Below, in pieces: positions 54,009 to 64,000 of a DNA stretch of 64,000 nt. Location of the stretch: contig NC_087384.1 in the NCBI RefSeq assembly GCF_963675165.1, forward strand, positions 6,131,182-6,195,181, in the 5' to 3' direction. Position 1 is the stretch's first letter, and every line of letters begins with the position of its first letter. This stretch comes from Halichondria panicea (lineage: Eukaryota; Porifera; Demospongiae; Suberitida; Halichondriidae). A program made the translations under genes and the position numbers. The notes under the pieces were generated by a model. The model saw only the letters and a program-made list of their open reading frames with translations, did not search any database and was not told where the DNA came from.

Positions 54009-57000
54009 TTATCCTCCAGGTGGACCGTGACCGAGGCCAATATTCTCCAGTATCTCGTGATTATGATCAGGGTGAAACATCTGCATGTGCTCAGAGAACC
54101 TGGAGGAGGGAGTGGGGACATTATTATGAATTACAATTAAGCGAAATAAACGTACAATTACAGTGAACCCTCCTTTAGTGCTACCCCTAAAGAAAGGCCA
54201 ATATGATATAAAGGCCAGGCACCTAGGTCCTAAAATTAACGAACAGTTTGAGTGTATAAGACAGCTTCTCCAAAAGAATAATAGCAAAACTTTTGTTACC
54301 CAAAATAACGTTAAAAAGGGGATTTCTTAGTGCTGTAGCCAACTAAAGCCTGTACATTTACTTAGTCATCTATACAGTGGAAATCCCCTTTTCAATATTC
54401 TGACAATAGCTGTAAATGTGTGTCAAAAGAGAGGCAAGCCTTAGAATACTGAAACACGTACCCATCCTATGATATAGCATTATGGTCTCAAGTCCTTCTT
54501 AGGTCATGTATTGCTATGAGCTTATAGAATGATGCATGATATGAGGTATAATGTACTCACAATTTGGAACACTGTAAGTAGGTGCCTCCCTCGGCGGTCT
54601 GTGTGTACGCTAGTTTAGCTACCACCTGTACAAAACAAAATAATTTAGTAGCTTGTCCATACGCACACTGTACACACAGTGATAGAATTATTTACGTGAA
54701 TTACATGTACCTACCACAAAAACAAGAAGATGTAGAACGATTGCGTAGACGAAGGCAATCATTCGAGCAGTCTTGTTGGAGAGGATGAACCGACCCTACA
54801 GTAGCAAAGGACATTCATACACACATGAAACGATATCATTGTCTATATATAATTATAGCGTAAGTCTAAATATACATCAAACAGAGCATGAGGAATTAAG
54901 CCATATACTAGTCAAGAGGAAAGCGTAAGGACACTTCCTTCTACACACAAGCCACAACATTATTCTACTCATTTGCATTTCATTACCAGAACTAGAGTGG
55001 CTTTGTCTGGTCCGCTGAGTTGAGTGTACCTCCTCTGTTTCTCCTTAGCCCCGAACGCAGCAAAGGGGTCGAGTCCAGCCTCGTACTGAGACGAGTACTT
55101 GCTCATGGCCTCCACACTGTCAACCGTCTTACGCTAGAGGGGAATATAACAAGTGAAAAAGAAATCAAATTTGTGACAGAAAACCCAATTCAGTTCCTAC
55201 TCAGTTCCTACTCTATCAACACTGCAAGGGATGTGCCCCCACATTGGGAGGTGGTGGTTGGTATAGACAAAAACAACCACCTCTAGACAAAAAAACACCT
55301 CTTGGTCAGTTCCTAGTTTACTACATGTACATAAAGGCAAAGGTGTGTGTTGTATTGTGATAAGGATTGAAAAGAACCACCACTTTTGGGCACATCACTA
55401 CTGGTTGTACATTGCTGTAGGTACAGTCAGGGTGTCATACAGGATTTTGAAGTAGAGGGGGGAAATGAGAAAGTAACCAGAAAATGTTGCTAAACTGTTA
55501 TTTCAATACCCAGCTATGGACACTCAGTCATAATTGAAAGGGGGGGGGGGAATTGGAGCTAGGGGGGATATCCCCCTTCCCCCCTGTATGACACCCTGAC
55601 AGTGTACCTAAAACACTGGGTTTATCGATCAGACTCACAGTTCCAGGGTAGCTCTGTAGGAATCTGATCTTCTCGTAGAGCTTCACATTGTCTCCTCTCA
55701 GAGAGTCTATTTCCCTCTGGAGCACGCCCAACGTCTGCTTCTGCTGACGACACTCCTAGACAGGGAAGGGAGCATTCTTGACCATACTACTAAACTAATA
55801 TTGGCACACTACATTGTACACACGATTAGTGGAGATTAGTGTCAGTACAGGGAACAGTCAAAAGCAATATACACACTGTACACAAGATGATTGTATGTAC
55901 ATGCAGTACACATTAGACACAAACAACACACAATGGATGCCACTTCCAAAACCAGAACAGTGTAAGCTGTGTACTGTAATGTACATGTACCGATAAGTGT
56001 AAGCCTTTAGGGTATAATTAGACATGAACAACAAGTTTAGTGGATGTACAAATGTACGTATCCCATCATGCAGACACTAGCCTCGTTCCAAAGCCGATTT
56101 TTATTTAGTACACTGGATGTTGAAAATACAATTAGACCTAGCGTTACAAGCCTGGGAAGGAGGCTAACTAGACAACTAACTCACTGCCTCCAACTCAACG
56201 TTCCTCTGTTTAAACCGCTCCCTCTGACTGGATACTATCGGGAGGAGGGAGTCCATCCCACTACCCCCCACAGAGCTGCCCCCCACTGAGATACTACGCT
56301 CCACACCACCCCTTGCCTGTACATCCTGTAGGGGGGAGGGGCAACCATGTATGTGACTGTCATTACCAGATTGACTGAACATACATGTAGGGGGAGTAAA
56401 TTTAGAGTATAATGAAATGCTAGGTGACATACAATATGTCATAATTATGTTTTGTACACACACAGAATTTTTCAAAGCCATTAATGTATAAACTGTAAAA
56501 GCTCTAGCCAATATTTAATTGTGGCCTAAGAAAATGGTAGTCTCTTTGGCTCTGGTTGATGTCAACAGTGGGGACACAGCACACGCTGGTATGCTTACAA
56601 TGCACAAACAGTGGAATCATTTCCTTATAGATCATTGTAACCTTGACTACAAATGCATCTTGACTTTATCCAAGCACTTTGATCCACAATGTGACAATCG
56701 ATATTTACCCAAAAGCTGTTATACGCACACCACCCCCTGGCCATGCATACTCTACCCCCTGGCCATGCATACTTCACCCCCTGGATATGCATACTCTACC
56801 CCCTGGCCATGCATACTCTACCCCCTGGCCATGCATACTCTACCCCCTGGCCATGCATACTTCACCCCCTGGCCATGCATACTCTACCCCCTGGCCATGC
56901 ATACTCTACCCCCTGGCCATGCATTCTCCACCCCCTGGCCATGTACACTCCATCCCCTGACCTTGAGTGCCTCAGAGAGCAGGTTAGCCGGGTTACTGGC

Positions 57001-60000
57001 CTGCCCCTCCCCCTCCTCTCGTGTCGGAAGGTAGGGCTGCACAAGACTGAGGTCAGTCTCTAGTTGAGCAATGAGGTCTCTTTGCTCCTGAGCTGTGCCC
57101 AACGTCTCCGTGTGCTGTGTCTGGAGGGAGCTAAAGTGGCCTGGAGGGAGGGTGGAGACAAGTACATACTCAGAGGTCAGAGGTCAGAGGTCAGGGGGGG
57201 TGATTATCAACAGGCTTTATTTAACAGAGAAACATGATTGGTAATATCGAATACAATAATTATAGTGACCAACCTCGAAGTTCCGACAGTTCTACTTTGA
57301 GTGAAGTGTTTTCATTCTGTAGAGCTGAAATTTGTTGAAGGTATAGTTAGTAACACTAAACACGTTAACCCATCACATGGTATGCTTTACATATTATTGC
57401 CGAAAGCTACACACTTGGACATTAGGAGACCACTCACATCTGTTTTTCTCTAGAAGCAGCACCTCGAGAGGTTTGGAGGGAGTCACCTTCTCAGTTACAA
57501 GGTCATTCTGGCCAGCACTGCTCGAGAACTCTATCATCTTGATCACACTGGGAGGGGGGGGGGATGGGATTGAATATTATAGTGTGGTTATACATTGCAG
57601 ATATAATTTAGAGAGCGCAATGAGATCTACATACACGTACATGTACATACATAAGTATATATATACCTGGCTGTTATAACTGCACACACACATACACAGG
57701 GAGTGCAATAATTATGACTATAAAACCAAAATCCCTAAGTAATCTGTACTGCTGGCAAAACACTTCTTCCATGAGCTGGCCTCTAAGGTACATTGTCACT
57801 GTACAGGTACTTGTGTGTATGTATGTAGCTGTAAAGGCAACAGTATGTATCCCTGTAGTTTACAGTGTATGTCTATTACCAGCACAGCACACCTCTCACC
57901 TAAGCTCTCTCTTCATCTCCTCGTAGTCACTCTGTGCTGCCAGTCGTGTCTCAAGCTCTCTCAGTGTCGAGGTCTTGCCTGCCAGCTGCTCCTCGAGTGA
58001 TGTCACCTGACCAGCCGAGGCCTCCTTCAGACGAGAGAGAGAGGACTGGAGACGTTGGACATCTTCAACCAGCCGAGAGATCTGCAGGAATTAAAGTACT
58101 CTACTGTAAGAGAATAGCCTCGTTCTCAGGCTGATTTTTCACCCATTCTAATGGAAAAAAAATCGGCACAAGGAACTCACTGGGAACGAGACTAGGTAGA
58201 GAACATGCATCTAGTTAACCAGATCTATATATATATTATGCACTGTGTGAGAAGAAAAGTTACCAATGCATTTTTAAATGGTGCTTATAAATTTAAGCTC
58301 ACCTCTTTGTCTCTTGCTTGTAGCTCTAGCTCCAGCTCAACATTATCTGAGGAGACCTACAGTGGAACATGGATTGCGTACAGTGTATAAAACACTGTGG
58401 CTCCACCCACCTTGTCGGGTGCAGAGGTTACTTGACTGGAGGTGTTCTGAGAAAGGGTCTCAATTTGCTTCTCGGCTGACGCTGCTCTCTGATTGGCTCG
58501 CTCCAGATCAGTCATTAAGATATCCAGCTCAGCAGACCTGAGGGGGATAGAAAAAGAACGCATTACAACAAGTCTACTATCAGTATTATAATTATTATAC
58601 ACCTTCTGTACAGGCATAGTGAGCCTATAATTATGGTGGCATTGCATACATGAATTGCTCTACTTCAGCATTCTTTCTGTCCACTATAAATTTATTTTCC
58701 CCACAGTGACAGTAACGTGCAGTGGTATAATAATTAATTATATTGATGTAATCACGTACCTTGCAGACGACTCTTCATCGAACTTACTCTTCAGTTCAAA
58801 CAGCTCGGACTGTGTCGACTCAAGCGCTGTGTAAATGGGGGCACAAGTTATACAGCAAATATGATGATGTCACTATCACCACTTACCCGCCTGCATGGTG
58901 GACAGTCTCACGTCAGACTCACTAGCTCTCTGCATGGCCTTCTGGGTGGTCTCTTGGAGCTCTCTAGTGGAGAGAAATAAGATGATGTGCTAGCTAATGC
59001 TGCCACACACACACACACACACACACACTCAAGCATACCCATACACACCCACGCACACCCACACACACACATACACACACCTCTCCTTCTCCTGGAATGT
59101 TCTGACAAGCTCGGCTGACTTCTCACTCACTCGGACCTGTATGGAACCAACAAGGTGATCTAATATGGTAATGAATCTAGAAGCAAACTACATGTATGGC
59201 TGGACAATAATTATATCGAATTCATGCAACTATTCTAAGCTCTATAACAATCTCGAATGCATGTACATGTAGATACACACACACACACACACACCCTCTC
59301 ACTCACGCACACACACACACACACACACACCCGCCCCCACACTCCCACACTCCTCACAGCAGTCATCTCCTCGAGTCGATCCTCCATCTCTTTGATGGTG
59401 TCTCGCAGCTTCTGTATGGTGACCTCCTGGTTCTTGACATGAGCAAACTCAGAGTTGTACTCTTGCAGCGTCTCCCTCAGTTGCTTCACCTCTATCTCGT
59501 GGTCCTGTGACTGCATCAGCTTCTGCTGTTGAGTGACGGCTTGGTCCAGAACTGGGATGGGGTCTGCATGTGTGTGTGGGGGTGGAGGTGTGGGGGTGTG
59601 GGGATTACATGTAGATTATACATTGTATGCGGGTGGTGGGAGTACACTGTGCATACACACACATGTGGACATGTGTACGAGATTGTAAAGCAGCATGAAT
59701 GTATTGGGAGAGTCTTTTGGAGTAAACATGGAGGTGAAGATTTTCAGATGTCCTGTAAGTATACCTCATATCATATGAGGCCCCGCCCTACACAAATACT
59801 GTTCATGACGCACACAAAATGTGACATACGGTACTCCTCCATGTACAATGTATGTTACTGTATAAATTATAGAATGTGTTTGTTTTATGTTTCAATTAGT
59901 TTTGGACTGATACCACAGGATATAAAAATTGCCCCACACTGTATTAATGTACCAGGTATGTCAATCAATCTCTTGTAGGTGGTCAGAAATGCAGACTCAG

Positions 60001-60352
60001 CAGCTTGGCTCCTCCTAGATAAAGCGTCCACCTCACCCTGAAACGACTTGAGCAGAGGAGCTGCCTTCTTCCTCACCTCCTCTGTAGAGGTCTTCTTGAA
60101 CTCTCGGCTAAGATCGACTAGCTTCTTACGATTCTCGTCTGAAGAATCCTGTCTCTTGGCCACCTCCTGGGCCAGTACATCCAGCTCATGCTGTGCAGGG
60201 GGGAAGAGTTAGTCTATTATAGTGTACTGTGTGTGTTTATAGCTAGGACTGGGTAGATGGCAACTGAGAGGGTTTCAAGAGGGTATGAGACACACCTGGA
60301 AGTCCTGTATATTGAAATCTTGCCAGAACTTTAAAGCAGCTTGTATGGCCAT
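54009..60352 (-). CDS. CASP: CASP golgin, coiled-coil Golgi membrane protein (680 aa, 18 exons)
   Basis: Exons in transcript order: 60352-60296, 60190-59953, 59563-59358, 59136-59081, 58963-58887, 58826-58760, 58537-58411, 58356-58303, 58081-57900, 57547-57438, 57324-57274, 57140-56962, 56325-56185, 55755-55639, 55133-54987, 54795-54718, 54625-54561, 54099-54009. The N-terminus matches CASP ([34 protein letters not shown]). A long coiled coil follows ([57 protein letters not shown]). The conserved C-terminal part has [29 protein letters not shown] and a tail membrane helix at about 612-635 with the Y-x4-H pair of this family ([11 protein letters not shown]). Length equals human CASP (about 680). 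Vertebrate CASP shares its 5' exons with CUX1; no CUT or homeobox exon is visible here. Confidence 0.92.
55421..55607. mobile_element. MITE in a CASP intron, GTCAGGGTGTCATACAGG ends
   Basis: Terminal inverted repeats of about 22 bp flank G-run and C-run tracts. Same family as 22955-23158. Confidence 0.75.
56735..56960. repeat. Minisatellite, 22-bp unit, about ten copies, CASP intron
   Basis: Unit CTGGCCATGCATACTCTACC plus CC. Since 22 is not a multiple of three, every frame repeats the same peptide, which explains open frames here that are not genes. Confidence 0.9.
58998..59090. repeat. (CA)n-rich tract in a CASP intron
   Basis: Runs of CACACA directly before the splice donor of a CASP exon. 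A second tract lies at 59276-59345. Confidence 0.8.
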
Positions 60353-60467
60353 CTCCAAACAGCCAAAACAATGTAGGGAGTTGTTGTTGTCAAGCTTATG
60401 TATGGTGTGCTGCAACTAGAGCTCCTCTAGAGATCAAAGTTCATTCTTGCTCTGCAGACATAGGCAT
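60353..60467. promoter_or_regulatory. 115-bp divergent promoter, CASP (-) / RPAIN (+)
   Basis: Only 115 bp separate the start codons of the two genes, so their 5' ends very probably share one core promoter region. Confidence 0.55.
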
Positions 60468-61891
60468 ATGCAAGCGAAAATGGAGGCAACTGTAGGAGCT
60501 GTGCGACCGCCCTGTGTCCTCAGAACTCCAGAGCAGAGACAAGAGTACCGGAGGAGCCTCCACAAACCTAGTGGAAACAGTCCAGTATGGAAGGATGCCT
60601 ACAGAAAAGTATGCACTTTGATGTTTTATGTGATTGCTTTTATGTTTTTTTCCCTCTAGAGGTGTGTGTCAAGACTTCGAGACAGTCGACACAAATTTCT
60701 TTCTCGGTTTCGCTCCCTTCCCCAGCCGTGTCAGAGTAGGGAGGGGCCTGACGTCAGGGAAACAGTGCAGACAGTGATGATGGAGGAATGGGAGGGGCTG
60801 AGAAGTGAGGTGTGGGGTAACAAGATAGAGGAGGGAGGGTACTTGGAACATGTGCTCGGAGTGATGGACGAGCTCAGAGAGGAGCTGATTCGTGAGGGTG
60901 AGTTGTATGTGTGTGTGTGTCCTGACTCTTGAGGGTGGGTTTGTTGATATAATTATTGGAAAATATTGTAGGTGCGTGTGGTGGGCTTGATGTGTCTAGC
61001 TTTGTGTAGCCATACGATACTGTAGACCAATCATGCATGCATGTGGAGATCTAAATTAGGCTACATGTACAAAAGACTCTACCCCAATTTAGTCTCTTTA
61101 GCTAGACTTGAGCGTTGGGAAAAAACCCTTTTCATACCATGGCAAGTATTGTACAGGGGTTTAATAGGATACAGAAACCATGGGGTGTGTGTATATATCA
61201 GAGTTCTACTCTTTGCTAAAATTTATCGCCATCGTGTTTTGCAGAGCAATCCATTCTGGCCCAATGTGAGAATGAGAGGAAGTTTGATGAGGAAGCTCTC
61301 TGTGCAGCCATTGACTCACTCACCACTGATGACATCATCTGCCCAATCTGTCAAAAGTCAGTAGTACCCTCTCTCTGTGTCTACTAACGATGCTGTTTCT
61401 CTTTGTAGGAATGTCTTGCATCAAAACCATCAGGTTGTTTTCTGTGCTTGTGGAATACGAATAGACACAGCTGTAAGTTTGACATGTGCAACAGTTACTA
61501 CTGCATGTTATAGACTTGAGGCCTAGTTTATATACTTTCATTTGCCACAGTTGTTTTTGATCATTGTCCTTTTTGACTACAGAATAATAATGTTCAACCA
61601 ATAGCATAAGTTATACTTATTGTCCACTACATCAGAATTATGATATACACTTGCCATGAGGTCTTACTAGATCAATGTTCTGTACTTCAATGACCTACAC
61701 ACTGCTCTCCCATCTCCCCACAGCAAGATGGTGTGACTCTAGACTACATAAGAATACAGCTGGAGGAGTGCACCTCACAACACAGCTCCATGTGTCTGGG
61801 GCAGCCCATCTTCTCACTGGAGACCACAGTAGGCATGCAGAACATCATCATGAACTGCCCTATCTGTGAATTCATGTTCATCGTTATCTAA
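60468..61891 (+). CDS. RPAIN: RPA-interacting protein (RPAIN) homologue (240 aa, five exons)
   Basis: Exons: 60468-60608, 60660-60897, 61245-61356, 61409-61472, 61724-61891. The basic N-terminal region (SPVWKDAYRKRCVSRLRDSR) matches the RPA-binding part of RPAIN, and an acidic middle follows (MMEEWEGLRSEV; DELREELI). The C-terminal zinc-binding region has CPIC, CACGI, a CTSQHSSMC segment and a final CPIC. In vertebrates the protein carries replication protein A into the nucleus. The start could be M60468 or the M at 60480, four codons later. It diverges from CASP and converges on MORN3. Confidence 0.9.
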
Positions 61892-62174
61892 CTACATTAT
61901 GTGTTTACTTGTGACCATGCAACTTTTGACTGGTTTTGTATCATTCAATTCACTTAAGGAATGAACGACTCTAACAATCTCTTTCTGTGGATCGTAGGAA
62001 CGGTTTGACTTGATTGTCTATTGTAATCTTTCCTTTTTCCTTTACTCTCAACTTGTTTTTAATGGAATTGTGACATTCATTGTACACAATTATTATTACT
62101 GCCGACACAATCATTGATAAAACATTTTAATTGGGACAAGATGGGATAAAAAATAATATTGACTGAGTCTCTCT

Positions 62175-63650
62175 CTATTGTTGTAGTGAGTCTCTGGCTT
62201 CTTGAATCACTGAACGAGGGTACTGTAGCGAGCACTGCAGGGGGATATAGAACACGGTGATTATCAAATAAGATACTATAATTTTATATAGTGACTGGCT
62301 CCCTGCAAATCCTTAATATTCTTCAAGCTGAGTATAAATAATTGACCTACAACACAAGTTTTACTAATGCATGTAGGCTTCAAGCTGAGCACACATTGAC
62401 CTTACAAACACGAGCTTTATCTAGAATTGCAAGTTTTACACGAAATGCAGTCCAACACCTACAACAAACACGCACACACCTCAGGGATAGGGTAGACCGG
62501 AGGGTCAGGAGCACCCTCCCTCCCAAAGTCCTCCACACAGCCACACTTTGCAATATCATCCACCCAGGTCCCAGTGTACACCTGCCCCTTGTCCAGATAC
62601 AAGAACTTCCCATCACCATTCTTCATATCGTCCCTCCACATTCCCTCATAACGATTGCTATTGGACAGTTTTATGAGCCCTCGTCCATTCTTCTGGTCAT
62701 TGTACCATTCACCTTCGTATAACGAACCATCAGCATAGTACATTCGTCCCCACCCACTACGTTTGCCTGCATACCATTCTCCCTCGTAATACTCGTCCTC
62801 TGAGTAGAAGTTGGTACCATAACCCTGTGAGGAATCAATGACAGTTGAAGTGACTGCATACAAATAATCGACTATGCTACTGTATGCATAGTATATGCAA
62901 TGAAACCTGTCACCCCGTATTTAAGTCTCAAAAGTCTCCATAGCATGTGTTTCAACTTGTGTTAGCAGGCCACCTGTCCATGATCTAATGGATACCACTA
63001 TAGACAGGTGTCACTGCACAAGCCCTTACCAATCGATAATCTGTAAGCCATCTTTATTAGCATTCGGCTATCCAAACGTTAGTCTTATTTTGTTATAGGT
63101 GAGAGCTATTAAACCTATCGTGTGGCATTGAGTATGAAACCAGCAAGACAGATGTACTCACATGTCGCATGTCGTTCTTCCAACCCCCTGCATATTTCTT
63201 CATATAGCCGTCTCCCCTCTTCACACTGTACGTTCCAAAGCCGTGTCTCAGGTCCTCCTTCCAGTCACCATCGTAAATGCATCCCCTCTTCTTCCACATC
63301 TGAGTCCCCTTGCCTAGCAGAAAAAAGAAGTAACTTTAATAATAATTTATTGTGATCACTTTATGCACAGGCATATAAATTTATTACACGGAATAAAAAC
63401 AACGTTTGGATAGTCGAATGCTTATAACGAAGTGGCTTACAGATTATCGGCTGGTAGATTGGTAGCAGATGGTAGAATCTATTAAAAGAGTGGAGATTTT
63501 CTTACCTTCTTTCTTATTGTTCCTCCATTCTCCAGTATACACATCACCTGACACGGAATATACGGGCGCTCTGATGCCTTCCTTCTGAGCTTTGATATCC
63601 CACTCTCGCCACAGAGGCTCTCGTTTCTTGGGTTGCTTTAGAATAGGCAT
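62175..63650 (-). CDS. MORN3: MORN repeat-containing protein 3 (233 aa, four exons)
   Basis: Exons in transcript order: 63650-63506, 63313-63162, 62824-62480, 62234-62175. The start MPILKQPKKREPLW resembles MORN3. About seven MORN repeats follow, with Y-x-G-E-W and G-x-G spacing (VYTGEWRNNKKEGKG; IYDGDWKEDLRHGFG; YYEGEWYAGKRSGWGRMYY; LYEGEWYNDQKNGRG; YEGMWRDDMKNGDGKF; VYTGTWVDDIAKCG). It ends with the conserved DFGREGAPDPP and PIPE, then a short last exon. Length is close to the vertebrate protein (about 240). MORN3 is linked to testis and sperm biology in mammals; flagellar or ciliary use here is inference. Confidence 0.92.
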
Positions 63651-63883
63651 CTTTGTGTGGAGTGAGTCCTTGTTGTTATAGCAACGTTAGGTAATGGTCG
63701 TCAATGTAGTCTGGTATATTTAAAGTTGTCATGGTGAGTTGTTGGTGCACTCCATTTAGAACACAAATCCAGCATGGACAACCCAAATCGAAGCCATCAA
63801 GCCTAAAGTTAAAGTTTCTGCCTGTTGCAAGCAAAGAAGAGGCTAAAAATTATGTAATCTTATAGATCTGGTCATCATCAAGC

Positions 63884-63919
63884 ATGCAAGAATCAGTATT
63901 TGTCAATAGAGGATTTCAG
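63884..63919 (+). CDS. Possible first exon of a gene leaving the window
   Basis: ATG followed by eleven open codons and a good donor (CAG/GTGAGC), divergent from MORN3. It would fit the alternating gene layout, but with no downstream exon visible the call is weak. Confidence 0.2.
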
Positions 63920-64000
63920 GTGAGCTCCTCCCATGAGTTTTATAGTCGGACAAGACTATCATGTCAACAACTCTACTGCGTTATAATCAAGAATTCTTTC

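Noticed and set aside
56519..57063. Long overlapping open frames with repeated [17 protein letters not shown] peptides
   Set aside because: They are produced by the 22-bp minisatellite in a CASP intron, which is open in every frame. There is no start context or homology.
54009..60352. CUT repeat or homeobox exons of a CUX1-type gene
   Set aside because: All exons in this span belong to CASP; no CUT or homeodomain motif was seen on either strand.
61245..61356. Suspected frameshift in RPAIN exon 3
   Set aside because: Rechecking against the forward-frame translation of the same stretch showed the exon is 112 bp and in frame.

Overview
This is animal nuclear DNA with many introns, AT-rich non-coding sequence, many foldback elements and no bacterial operon structure. 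Short GT-AG introns, a TRAF/death-domain repertoire, an SH2B adaptor, a PNLDC1-type nuclease and MORN3 indicate a metazoan. I lean towards a demosponge because of the compact intron style and the style of the ATAATTAT/TGCATGCA repeats. That assignment is inference, not proof. All gene models were read by eye from splice signals and homology. In each full model the exon lengths sum to a multiple of three.

Left part (1-14165): a rearranged pseudogene copy of a SANBR (KIAA1841)-like gene (1-1412); a ~2 kb tandem duplication that carries two intact two-exon genes for an 81-residue, eight-cysteine secreted peptide; a four-exon gene with two death domains (5665-7956); and the complete 16-exon SANBR-like gene (8165-14165).

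Middle part (15088-39667): a segmentally duplicated block. One unit is best preserved on the right. It is a minus-strand gene joining an XRCC1 N-terminal domain to a Rad18-type UBZ4 zinc finger (exons at 39667-38279 and 32175-30858), with a TRAF-like RING/zf-TRAF/MATH gene on the plus strand nested in its long intron. Three further units of the same order, variously decayed, lie to its left and contain two more intact TRAF genes (15854-17736, 24199-25818) and one MATH relic. Between units 1 and 2 sits a ubiquitin-like gene whose exons splice in phase onto exons copied from the death-domain gene.

Right part (38279-63650): a stable array of conserved single-copy genes in strictly alternating strands: XRCC1-UBZ (-), PNLDC1/Trimmer-like (+), SH2B adaptor (-), ApaH-like phosphatase (+, with one frameshift), CASP golgin (-), RPAIN (+), MORN3 (-). 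Divergent pairs share 115-240 bp promoters and convergent pairs end within 200-300 bp of each other. Minisatellites (49 bp and 22 bp units) lie in introns of SH2B and CASP. Several MITE-like families recur across the window.
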